Assembly (NCBI RefSeq): GCF_900086715.1
Contig: NZ_FLKH01000007.1
Coordinates: 1-64,000, forward strand
DNA length: 64,000 bases
Direction of reading: 5' to 3'
Source of the DNA: Gracilibacillus timonensis
Lineage (GTDB): Bacteria > Bacillota > Bacilli > Bacillales > Amphibacillaceae
Shown: positions 48,346 through 57,476 of the stretch, piece after piece
Layout: each line of letters opens with the position of its first letter
How positions within the stretch are numbered: the first letter of the stretch is position 1
The notes under the pieces: generated by a model
The model's database searches: none
Seen by the model: only the letters and a program-made list of their open reading frames with translations
What the model was told of the DNA's origin: nothing
Program-made: the position numbers and the translations under genes

Positions 48346-48362
48346 TTAGTACCTCATACTAA
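48346..48362. promoter_or_regulatory. FapR operator of fabI
   Basis: TTAGTACCTCATACTAA, an almost perfect match to the FapR site pattern TTAGTACCT-N-N-TACTAA of B. subtilis lipid genes. It covers the likely -10/start region (minus strand TATATT at 48365-48360). FapR is released by malonyl-CoA. Confidence 0.85.
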
Positions 48363-48462
48363 TATAACATAACTGCCAAAGAAAATAAAAAACATTCTTG
48401 CATAATTTCACATGCTCTGTAACAAACTAATCATCAATAAGCGGAAGGTGGTGACCAAACCC

Positions 48463-48687
48463 GTGGTTATTTTTTTATCGATTCTTGTCGTTATCGTTGG
48501 CGTAGCTGGCCTTATCTATACCATTCGCGTTGGTAAAACGGTTAATGAGCAAGAACAGGAACATGATCAAGATACCAAAATAACGGCCAAACACCCAATT
48601 TTATTTAACCCTGTTTTCCTAGCATATATCATTGGATTTGGTGGCTTATTAGTGTTTATTTTCTATTTAACCATGACTCGTTATTAA
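48463..48687 (+). CDS. Small membrane protein, unknown
   Basis: About 74 residues: a first hydrophobic segment (VIFLSILVVIVGVAGLIYTI), a charged linker (EQEQEHDQD), and a second hydrophobic segment (PVFLAYIIGFGGLLVFIFYL). GTG 48463 is preferred because AGGTGGTG lies about nine bases upstream; a longer frame from ATG 48412 has no site. The gene family is not recognised. It converges with the large isoprenoid-synthase gene and overlaps its stop by 4 bases. Confidence 0.6.
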   Translation: MVIFLSILVVIVGVAGLIYTIRVGKTVNEQEQEHDQDTKITAKHPILFNPVFLAYIIGFGGLLVFIFYLTMTRY

Positions 48688-50990
48688 TGCTTACGGAATA
48701 AGATAAAATCTAGCAGCTGTTGAAAGAAAGACAAGCTAGGAAGCTGTTTGAGACAAAGGACAGCTTCTTGATAATGCTCCCACATTTCCTTTTTTGCCGC
48801 TTCTATTCCCAGTATAGAGACAAAGGTTGCACTTTGGTTCAGTCGATCAAGCCCAGCTTGCTTACCTAACGCTGTACTCTCTCCTTCCACATCCAATAGA
48901 TCGTCTTTGATTTGAAAAACAATACCCGCATGATAGGCAAATTGAGTAGCAGCCTGCTTCATTTCCTCTGGTGCGTCTGCCATAATTAATGGCATCATCA
49001 GTGCCGCTTCGAATCCAAGACTTGTTTTATATACCGATAATTCTTTCAACTCTGCTAGCTGTAATATCTTACCTTTTGCCTCTAAATCAACTAGTTGTCC
49101 CTGACACATCCTTTGTGTTGTCCTAGTGGAATAAGCGATAAGCTGTAGCACCAGTGTCGGATCAGCCTCTTTCATCGATGCCTGTTCCTCGACGGCATTC
49201 TGTGTCATCCATAAGGCGGTTAATTCTGCTAGTGCATGGTTATATTTCTCATGTAGTGTCAGTCTACCTCTTCTAGTTGGGGCATTATCCTGAGAAGGCA
49301 GGTCATCGAAAATCAACGAAGCGGTATGCATGTACTCTACAGATTTCACCAGTGGAAGAATAAATGCCTCACTTAGTCCAAACCCTTCTTTTGCCATTAC
49401 CCAGGTCATAATCGGGCGAACCCGCTTTGCATTGCCCTCTAAGCTGTAATTAACAGCCTTCTCCAAATCATTTTCAGGCGAATCCAGTCTTAAATAACGG
49501 TCTATTTGCCACTTGGTATCTTTCATAATGGATAGAAAATGTTCTTTCGCTTGCTTTTTTTTCCGTAAAGTATCTAATAATTGATCGCGCATTAATTTAT
49601 CAAAAAAGGCTACATTTTTTGTTTTTTGAACGACTTGGTTTAGGACTTGATCAAAGCGGGCATCGAAGGAAATTTGCTGCATGATTGCCTGATAACGCTC
49701 CTTACCCAGCCGATCCTGCAAGCGTTGCAAACCATTAATCACACGGTCCAATATCAGGTTTCGTATCTCTGACTTTCCTTGATGAACCGTATGGATAAAA
49801 GAATAAATAACCGACCAGTACATCAGGAAGGGATTGCGTATTTCCGCCTGCTCATCCGCATAGGTTAGAAAATAGGTATACGGCGTCACACTCTGCAACG
49901 CTAAATCTTGCTGTAAATCCGTCAAATCATCTGACAATTGATTATAAATACCGTAATAAAATAGATTATCCTCCACTTGTTTGTCCTCGGAATAGGATTG
50001 AAAGGATCGCACGATGAGTCGCGAAGATGCTGATTTAAGAATGACTGGCACATATAACTGATGGTTTGTGTAGGAAGGATCATCCAGGCACTTGTTACGA
50101 TCAATTTCCTGTGACTGAAAGAAAAGATAGGCATTATCTAAAAAGTCTTGCACTCGTTCAACTGGTTGATTATTCTTCAAAAAAGTAAACGCCTCCGCCA
50201 ACTCATCATGTACCGCTTGAATCAAATCACGATTCTGCTCTTGCCAATCTTGAGCCTCAAGCGGAACAACCTCTCCAGTTAATAACGTTTGCCGAATAAA
50301 AAAACTGAAATTCTGTTTTTCTTGCGGAGATAAGATAGCTGCATCCAGTAGGTCATCAATAAATGGATACGTTAAACCATAATAATAACCAATACGTACC
50401 GCATGATCCAGCCGTTGCTGTCTTATATGCAACGATGTTTCATCCTTTAATTCTTCGATTTCGTGGATCACTACGCCTGCAATAATTTTAATCAATTTAC
50501 GTTTGGCTTCTGCGGGATCCATACCTTCTGGCATTAATGTAGAAATATTGGATAACTTGTCTGTTACCCAGAAAAAAACAGTTTCCAGCGATTCTTGTTG
50601 TGCTAATCGGTATAATTCAGCTAAATCAAAGGACAGTCGCTGCTGCTTTTTTTTCAGGTAACCTTTCACGCTTTTGGTTATCTCTGCTATTCGTTTTTGC
50701 ATAACTGGTGTAGTAACGTCTCGCCCTAAATCCCGTAAATAAATATAAGAAACACTGCGAAATAAGTAATGATCCAACATTCCAGCTCTAGCTAGTTGTG
50801 TAAGGAGTGATGGTCCAAGCTGAGAAGCACTCTTATCCAAGTTCACCCATATATTTTGTTTGGACTTTTCATATTGTTGCAAGTCATCTATCAAAGCATC
50901 GACGAAATGACTGGAGGTTGCTTGTGCTTGTAATGATTGAAAATAATCCTCTGCCTGCCGCAGCTTCATTTCATAATAGTGTTCACTCAT
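48684..50990 (-). CDS. Two-domain class I isoprenoid synthase (prenyl diphosphate synthase fusion)
   Basis: 768 residues, over twice the usual length. Residues about 480-768 are an IspA-like trans-prenyl diphosphate synthase with all key motifs: AKRVRP (521-526), first Asp-rich DDLPSQD (562-568) with RRG (573-575), GQLVD (631-635), KT (655-656), second Asp-rich DDLLD (696-700) and the terminal FILFRKH. Residues 1-450 are helical and carry DDLLD (212-216) and DDLTD (354-358), about the spacing of the two metal motifs in class I isoprenoid synthases, so a second, divergent synthase domain is likely. Product unknown; a squalene/terpene-type step on the prenyl diphosphate is one possibility. The start at 50990 has only a weak AAGGATTGG. 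No carotenoid or hopanoid genes are adjacent. Confidence 0.82.
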   Translation of the reverse strand: MSEHYYEMKLRQAEDYFQSLQAQATSSHFVDALIDDLQQYEKSKQNIWVNLDKSASQLGPSLLTQLARAGMLDHYLFRSVSYIYLRDLGRDVTTPVMQKRIAEITKSVKGYLKKKQQRLSFDLAELYRLAQQESLETVFFWVTDKLSNISTLMPEGMDPAEAKRKLIKIIAGVVIHEIEELKDETSLHIRQQRLDHAVRIGYYYGLTYPFIDDLLDAAILSPQEKQNFSFFIRQTLLTGEVVPLEAQDWQEQNRDLIQAVHDELAEAFTFLKNNQPVERVQDFLDNAYLFFQSQEIDRNKCLDDPSYTNHQLYVPVILKSASSRLIVRSFQSYSEDKQVEDNLFYYGIYNQLSDDLTDLQQDLALQSVTPYTYFLTYADEQAEIRNPFLMYWSVIYSFIHTVHQGKSEIRNLILDRVINGLQRLQDRLGKERYQAIMQQISFDARFDQVLNQVVQKTKNVAFFDKLMRDQLLDTLRKKKQAKEHFLSIMKDTKWQIDRYLRLDSPENDLEKAVNYSLEGNAKRVRPIMTWVMAKEGFGLSEAFILPLVKSVEYMHTASLIFDDLPSQDNAPTRRGRLTLHEKYNHALAELTALWMTQNAVEEQASMKEADPTLVLQLIAYSTRTTQRMCQGQLVDLEAKGKILQLAELKELSVYKTSLGFEAALMMPLIMADAPEEMKQAATQFAYHAGIVFQIKDDLLDVEGESTALGKQAGLDRLNQSATFVSILGIEAAKKEMWEHYQEAVLCLKQLPSLSFFQQLLDFILFRKH

Positions 50991-51048
50991 GGTATAACCA
51001 ATCCTTGTCGTTTTTTTCTTAGTATACCATGTTTAGATAGAAGTGAAA

Positions 51049-51075
51049 AAGCAGACAAGTTCGACTCGTCTGCTT
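51049..51075 (-). terminator. selO terminator
   Basis: Stem AAGCAGAC / GTCTGCTT, extended by inner AGT/ACT pairing, followed on the minus strand by TTTTTC. Confidence 0.85.
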
Positions 51076-51077
51076 GC

Positions 51078-52535
51078 TTACGTACCGCAAAAAGTCTGAT
51101 AGGCTTCGTCAGGTGGATCAGCGGCATATGCTTCTTGCATTTCTGTATAGGCATAAGGATTTTGCATAACTGCCAACAGGTCATACAAAGGCTGATAATC
51201 ATTATTGGACACTGCTTCGTCCAATACCTTTTCAACTAAATAATTCCTTGGAATAACAGAAGGATTATGCTGTTTCATAAGTTGATAAGCTTCTGTTACA
51301 GTCATTGACTGCAGCGCCAATTTACTTTGCCATTCTTGAAACCATGTTTGAAAGGCCTTGGCTTGAAACAATCTTGAGGCAGGATCAAATTGTAGAAGCG
51401 TCAAGGCTCGAAAAGTATTGGTAAAATCGGCACGATGCTGCTCCATTAAATTCAACAACCGCTCGATTAGCACCTTATCTTCATCCGTTTTATCTACGAT
51501 CCCTAATTTAGCCCTCATACCATCCAACCAATAGGATTCTACCAAGCTTAAATAGTTTTGAATAACCTCTTTTGCTTGTGGAAGTGCCTTTTCCTCCTCT
51601 TCATCGATCAGTATTAACAAAGATTCAGCAAAACGCGCCATGTTCCAAGCGCCTATCTCGGGTTGATTTCCATAAGCATAACGCCTCTCGAGATCAATCG
51701 AACTGAAAACCGTTTGGCGATCATAGCGATCCATAAAGGCACAGGGACCATAGTCAATAGTTTGCCCGCTAATGGCTACGTTATCGGTATTCATTACACC
51801 ATGTATAAAACCAACCAACTGCCATTTTGCAATTAAAGCGGCTTGTCTTTCGGCCACTTTGTGTAAGAAGGACAAGTATTTATTTTCGTCCTCTGCAATT
51901 TCTGGATAATGCCTGTCGATCGTATAGTCCGCTAGTGCCTGCAAATCTTGTTTGCTTCCCCATTGGCGCGCATATTGAAAGGTACCAACACGAATATGAC
52001 TGTCCGCTACCCTTGTCAGTACTGCGCCCGGCAAGACCTCTTCTCGATATACCTTTTCCCCAGTGGTGGCTACCGCTAATCCTCGGCTAGTTGGCACACC
52101 CAGTCCATGCATAGATTCACTAATCAAATATTCTCGAAGCATAGGACCCAATGCTGCCCGTCCGTCTCCACCCCGTGAATAAGGGGTTCGCCCAGCACCT
52201 TTTAATTGGATATCATACAATCTTCCATCGTCGGCTTGCTGCTCACCTAGCAGGACAGCCCTTCCATCCCCTAACATGGTGAAAGAAGCAAACTGGTGAC
52301 CAGCATATGCTTGAGCAATTGGCTTACTTTCATCTGGCAACTGATTTCCTGTGAAAATGTCTGGAAGTTGACGAAGCAGGGTGTCATCCAACCCCAGTTC
52401 CTCGGCTAATGTCTCATTAAAGAGAACGATTTTCGACTGCGCTACTTCGGTCGGACCAACGGAAGAATAGAAAATATCAGGAAGATCCTGATATTTATGA
52501 CGTAAATGCCATCCTGGATTCTGGTCGGTTATCAT
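51078..52535 (-). CDS. selO: Protein adenylyltransferase SelO (YdiU family)
   Basis: Pseudokinase-fold enzyme that transfers AMP to protein Ser/Thr/Tyr residues in redox responses. 485 residues from ATG 52535, which sits six bases after GAGGTG. Motifs: YAGHQFASFTMLGDGRAVLL, KGAGRTPYSRGGDGRAAL (nucleotide loop), FIHGVMNTDNVAISG with the catalytic Asp and the following DYGPCAFMD metal site. The C-terminus ends in FCGT, the conserved Cys of SelO (Sec in mammals). The gene stands alone between the isoprenoid synthase and a gene-free region. Confidence 0.94.
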   Translation of the reverse strand: MITDQNPGWHLRHKYQDLPDIFYSSVGPTEVAQSKIVLFNETLAEELGLDDTLLRQLPDIFTGNQLPDESKPIAQAYAGHQFASFTMLGDGRAVLLGEQQADDGRLYDIQLKGAGRTPYSRGGDGRAALGPMLREYLISESMHGLGVPTSRGLAVATTGEKVYREEVLPGAVLTRVADSHIRVGTFQYARQWGSKQDLQALADYTIDRHYPEIAEDENKYLSFLHKVAERQAALIAKWQLVGFIHGVMNTDNVAISGQTIDYGPCAFMDRYDRQTVFSSIDLERRYAYGNQPEIGAWNMARFAESLLILIDEEEEKALPQAKEVIQNYLSLVESYWLDGMRAKLGIVDKTDEDKVLIERLLNLMEQHRADFTNTFRALTLLQFDPASRLFQAKAFQTWFQEWQSKLALQSMTVTEAYQLMKQHNPSVIPRNYLVEKVLDEAVSNNDYQPLYDLLAVMQNPYAYTEMQEAYAADPPDEAYQTFCGT

Positions 52536-52544
52536 TTGTATCAC

Positions 52545-53046
52545 CTCGTAAATTTAATGGCGTTTTTGACGTTAAGCTATAATATTTCTTTTAGCATAAC
52601 ATACCACTGTTTGTCGTTACTATTCATGAGATTTGATTGCGGAATGACTACCAAAGCAGAGAAAGGTTACTTTTTTGTCCTGTTTATCGATTGTTTGATC
52701 ATTCACTTTTTAACCACACACGATAGATAAATTGAATATTCGGTATTGGATAACCCTTGCTTTAACAGGAACAAGATAAGCGATGATCCTATCGACAAAA
52801 CCACCATTCCATTCTAAAACATGGATGTGAAAATAATCTCGTGAAGCATGTAAACGTAGTGAAAGAGGAGTTGGAGTGGTTCCCAATTCTTTTTTCTTGA
52901 AAAATAAGAAAGTATAAAATTCTGAGTATGAAAGGATGTGGACCGATTTTGATCTTGAACGAATGGTGATACCGATAAGATGTATGATGTAAAGTATCTA
53001 GTTCCATTATTCCATGTAGTAAAGTTGATTGTTTGTCAATGCTAGG
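52545..53046. other. Gene-free stretch upstream of selO
   Basis: About 500 bp without a convincing gene on either strand. AT-rich; open frames here are short and lack ribosome sites. TAATATTTC / TATAAT fragments near 52578 may belong to a selO promoter. Otherwise I see nothing. Confidence 0.6.
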
Positions 53047-53174
53047 AAACGCTCCGGAAATAGGTTCCGCTTTCCGCGAGACAAGGCTTTAGCCTCCTCG
53101 TCAGCAAAGATCGCTTCCTGCGGGGTCTTCACACTGCGCTTTTCTCGCAGGAGTCTCCACCTATTTCCTCCGCT
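53047..53174 (-). repeat. Palindromic repeat element, copy A
   Basis: About 128 bp. On the minus strand it begins AGCGGAGGAAATAGGTGGAG and ends GGAACCTATTTCCGGAGC, so the ends pair (GGAAATAGGT / ACCTATTTCC) around an inner CTCCTGCGAG / CTCGCGGAAAG. Copy B lies at 53423-53546 in the opposite orientation. GC is clearly above the surroundings. It resembles palindromic elements scattered in Bacillaceae genomes, from memory only. Confidence 0.8.
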
Positions 53175-53422
53175 GGGTAGTAGCACTACAATCGAATGGT
53201 TGCGAAGATGAAGTGTTCCAGACACTATATTTCTGCCAATAAGCAAACCGCATAACCTTTTTCTGAGAACGGTTTGATCCTACGTTATGACTTTTATATT
53301 TGTAGCATGATCATTACGCAACCGAAGAATCAGCTGACGATTTTCTCCTTTTGCTACAATACTGTCTAGGTACCTAGAACCCTTCATTCTAGCAGTAACA
53401 ACCATTGTTATACTTTTACCTA

Positions 53423-53546
53423 GCGGAGGGAATATGCGGAGACTCCTATGGGAACAGGACGAGCTGAAGATCCACTAAAAAGTGCTTTTCTTTTTAGTTA
53501 GCTGAAGCCGTCCCCATGGAAAGCGCAGCATATTCCCGCAGCGCTC
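53423..53546 (+). repeat. Palindromic repeat element, copy B
   Basis: About 124 bp starting AGCGGAGGGAATATGCGGAG and ending GCATATTCCCGCAGCGCT. Outer arms GGGAATATGC / GCATATTCCC; an inner ACTCCTATGGG / CCCCATGG. It shares the AGCGGAGG(A/G)AATA and GGAGACTCCT cores with copy A. The centre also holds a small hairpin ACTAAAAAG / CTTTTTAGT. Confidence 0.82.
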
Positions 53547-53651
53547 GCCTAGCACAAAAAAACGGGCAAACTCACCACTAAAGAAAGCAAACTACTTTAC
53601 ATCATCCATCTTATCGGCAGTTCATTAACTTCTTTGAGTGGTCGGTAAAGG

Positions 53652-53677
53652 ACCGGGCGAATTTTGCCCGGTTTTTC
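53652..53677 (+). terminator. Orphan intrinsic terminator
   Basis: Stem ACCGGGC / GCCCGGT with a TTTTTCTT tail on the plus strand. No plus-strand gene precedes it within 1.1 kb; it may end an unannotated transcript or be a relic. Confidence 0.75.
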
Positions 53678-53720
53678 TTATTATCTTTTGCTCATGCCTA
53701 AAGTTATTTAAACCAACTTA

Positions 53721-54129
53721 TTAAATGTCATTCCAATTTAAATCTTCATGTTCTAATAAATAATCCGTAAACGAGTCAAATGCTCCAACAAAACGATTTA
53801 AACCTTTTATATGATAAAAAGTGCATGTTTTATCATATTCGTATATATCATTAGCCGGTGAATATAAAAAAACTCGTTTTCCCAGTCCAAGAGCAATCCC
53901 TAATTCAATGTGACTCCCTTTACCTCCTGGCAATAGAATAATGAAAAAATCTGCATTCTTTACCCCTTCACGTTCTTTTTCCCCAATATTAGATAACCTC
54001 TCAAAAGAATTGGCTTTTTCATTTTGAGTCCAATCATAAGTATAGGTATAACCTCTCTGCTTTAATTTATTAGCAAGTTCTTTTTACCTTTTTCCTATTT
54101 TTAAAACTTGAGGCTATATAAAAATGCAC
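53721..54129 (-). pseudogene. Nucleoside 2-deoxyribosyltransferase-like gene, frameshifted
   Basis: The minus strand has GTG 54129 behind AAGGAGGGG and reads MHFYIASSFKNRKKVK, then hits a stop after one extra base in the run at 54081-54085 (AAAAA on the coding strand). In the next frame the protein resumes ELANKLKQRGYTYTYDWTQN, then FERLSNIGEKEREGVKNADF and LLPGGKGSHIELGIALGLGK. Removing one A gives about 135 continuous residues of the NDT-like Rossmann family that processes nucleosides or related nucleotides. Either a real mutation or a sequencing error in a homopolymer. Confidence 0.82.
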
Positions 54130-54158
54130 AGCAACCCCTCCTTATCAATTATCTCGAT

Positions 54159-54929
54159 TTAGATATCTTTTAAAATCAGAGGAAGTTGGCTTATGGAATC
54201 AATCACTTTATTCGGTTCAACTTTGACTTGACTCCCATTTACTTCCGCATATTTTCCTGTTTTAACAAGAATCCCTGTAGCACCAACGGCCTCTGCCCCT
54301 AGTATATCTGTTGTCTGGTCATCACCTACTACAGCAGTTTCTTCCGCTGTTACCCCAAGCTCATCAAGTGCTAAGGAGAAATATTGCTTACTGGGCTTTC
54401 CTAATACGTATGCCTCCTTGTTCGAAGCGTATTCTAACATCTGGACAAAGGAACCGGTATCCAGATTATAGCCATTCTCCCTAATAAAATATTTCCCTTT
54501 TTGCAGGGCGATAATTTCCGCACCAGCCATAATATGTTGGAACGCCTTATTCAGAACTTGATAATTCATTTGATCACGAAAATCACCAACCACTACATAA
54601 TCTGCCGATGTCTGTTCCACAGCATAAGGCGCAACTACTTTCTGCAGCGCTGAGCTAACGAGAAAATACCCATTCTTTGAGTCCTGTTTTTGGAAAAATC
54701 GCAACATGGCAGTTACTGGAGTAAAAATCTCTGCTTCCGTAATATCAAATCCCATTTGCTGTAGTTTCTTTTCCATGTCCTTCGGGGTTTTGGAATCTGT
54801 GTTAGTCAGAAATCGTAATGGAATCCCAAGATCTTTTACATGCGCTATTGCTTCCTTTGCCCCTGCAATCGGTCTGTTTTTGAAATATAACGTACCTTCT
54901 AGATCAATTAATAATGCCTTCACCAACAC
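54159..54929 (-). CDS. HAD-IIA family protein, LHPP-like
   Basis: 256 residues. Motif I reads LIDLEGTLYFK, i.e. D-x-E instead of D-x-D; motif II RFLTNTDSKTP; GKPSKQYF with the Lys; motif IV AVVGDDQTTDILGAEAVGA. The length and C2 cap agree with the TIGR01458/LHPP group, which tolerates changes at the second Asp. Compare the canonical DLDGT paralogue at 33759-34526. The start is GTG 54929 after AAGGGG. It lies directly upstream of the frameshifted gene on the same strand. Confidence 0.85.
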   Translation of the reverse strand: MLVKALLIDLEGTLYFKNRPIAGAKEAIAHVKDLGIPLRFLTNTDSKTPKDMEKKLQQMGFDITEAEIFTPVTAMLRFFQKQDSKNGYFLVSSALQKVVAPYAVEQTSADYVVVGDFRDQMNYQVLNKAFQHIMAGAEIIALQKGKYFIRENGYNLDTGSFVQMLEYASNKEAYVLGKPSKQYFSLALDELGVTAEETAVVGDDQTTDILGAEAVGATGILVKTGKYAEVNGSQVKVEPNKVIDSISQLPLILKDI

Positions 54930-54978
54930 TTTCAGCCCCTTGCTAATACCTTACTAGTTTGAATCGCTATCAAAATTA

Positions 54979-55815
54979 CTATTTCCGATAAATCAACCGC
55001 TCTCCTGCAGTAAACATATGAAACTTCTGATCTGGATAGTGTGAAAAAAGATAATCAACAAAATAGGCTGGATTCTCACTGTTTTTCGGCATCATGTCAA
55101 AATGATTGGGGATAATCAAATCTGTTCCAACGGCTACACCAAAATCGGCCGCTTCTCGATAGTTCATGTTACCAATCAAACCTTTATCCGTACGCGCATA
55201 ATCTCGACCATTGATCGGCAAAAATGCAACATCAGGCTTTAAGGCTTGTACCTTTTCCAAAATTTCTTTGGTTGCAACGGTGTCTCCACTATGAAAAACA
55301 CGCACACCATTCATTTCAATAAAATAGCCAAAATAATAGGGATTCCCTTCTTCATCCCGTTCATACTCAGTGTGGGCTGCCTCTACAGGAGTAATTCTTA
55401 TCTGATTGATCTCAAAGCTTGATTCATCTGCCACTCGAATCAATCGATCAATTCCCTGTTCACTAAGCTGATCGGCATGAGAAGCAGGGGCTGCGAATTT
55501 CGTCTTTTCGGACACCTTCGCTATGGGCTTTAACGTTTCTAAATCCATGTGATCCGCATGAAAATGTGTAATAAGTACCGCGTTGATATCTTGCAATTGC
55601 CTTGGCTCTAGTGGTGGCGCAAAGCTTCTTTTTCCATCTGAATCTGGATTGCCTGTCTCAATCGAATAGGTTAGATAAGGATCAATGCAGAGAGTTGTAT
55701 CCTTATCCTTCAGAATAACGCCAGACTGACCCAAGCTCCATATGGCTACTTCATTTGAATACACCTCTGTTGATTGGATTTCTTTAGTAAGTTCACTGCC
55801 TTGTTTATAAACCAT
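54979..55815 (-). CDS. MBL-fold metal-dependent hydrolase (UlaG-like)
   Basis: 278 residues from ATG 55815 (GGGCAGGTGA upstream). Metallo-beta-lactamase fold with LITHFHADHMDLETL (HxHxDH), a third His in VFHSGDTVA (with its Asp), and INGRDYARTDKGLIGNMNYREA followed by IIPNHFDMMPKNS (last His). This last pattern is UlaG-like (L-ascorbate-6-phosphate lactonase type). Actual substrate unknown. It is 49 bases upstream of the LHPP-like gene on the same strand, so the two could be co-transcribed. Confidence 0.88.
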   Translation of the reverse strand: MVYKQGSELTKEIQSTEVYSNEVAIWSLGQSGVILKDKDTTLCIDPYLTYSIETGNPDSDGKRSFAPPLEPRQLQDINAVLITHFHADHMDLETLKPIAKVSEKTKFAAPASHADQLSEQGIDRLIRVADESSFEINQIRITPVEAAHTEYERDEEGNPYYFGYFIEMNGVRVFHSGDTVATKEILEKVQALKPDVAFLPINGRDYARTDKGLIGNMNYREAADFGVAVGTDLIIPNHFDMMPKNSENPAYFVDYLFSHYPDQKFHMFTAGERLIYRK

Positions 55816-56009
55816 TCTGTCACCTGCCCTTTCTTCATTGATAATTTTTATCTTACCGAATATATAGGACAAATACAATAACTAGCTATATCATTTTCAG
55901 CAATAAAAAGCCTAGCACCGTCAACATATCGCTACTAGACTTAGGTTTTAATAAATGGTTATTTCATTTACTAAGCAAATCGCTAATGGATCTCAAGATT
56001 TCCCCGTTT

Positions 56010-57476
<1,467 letters not shown>

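Noticed and set aside
52565-52582. TTGACG and TATAAT on the plus strand as a promoter for a hidden transcript.
   Set aside because: Only 6 bp separate the boxes, far too short for sigma A.
53007-53246. 79-residue open frame.
   Set aside because: It translates palindromic repeat copy A; no ribosome site or conserved protein pattern.
53721-53933. 70-residue gene starting at TTG 53933 (MPGGKGSHIELG).
   Set aside because: It is the 3' part of the frameshifted deoxyribosyltransferase-like gene, and the TTG is an internal Leu codon.
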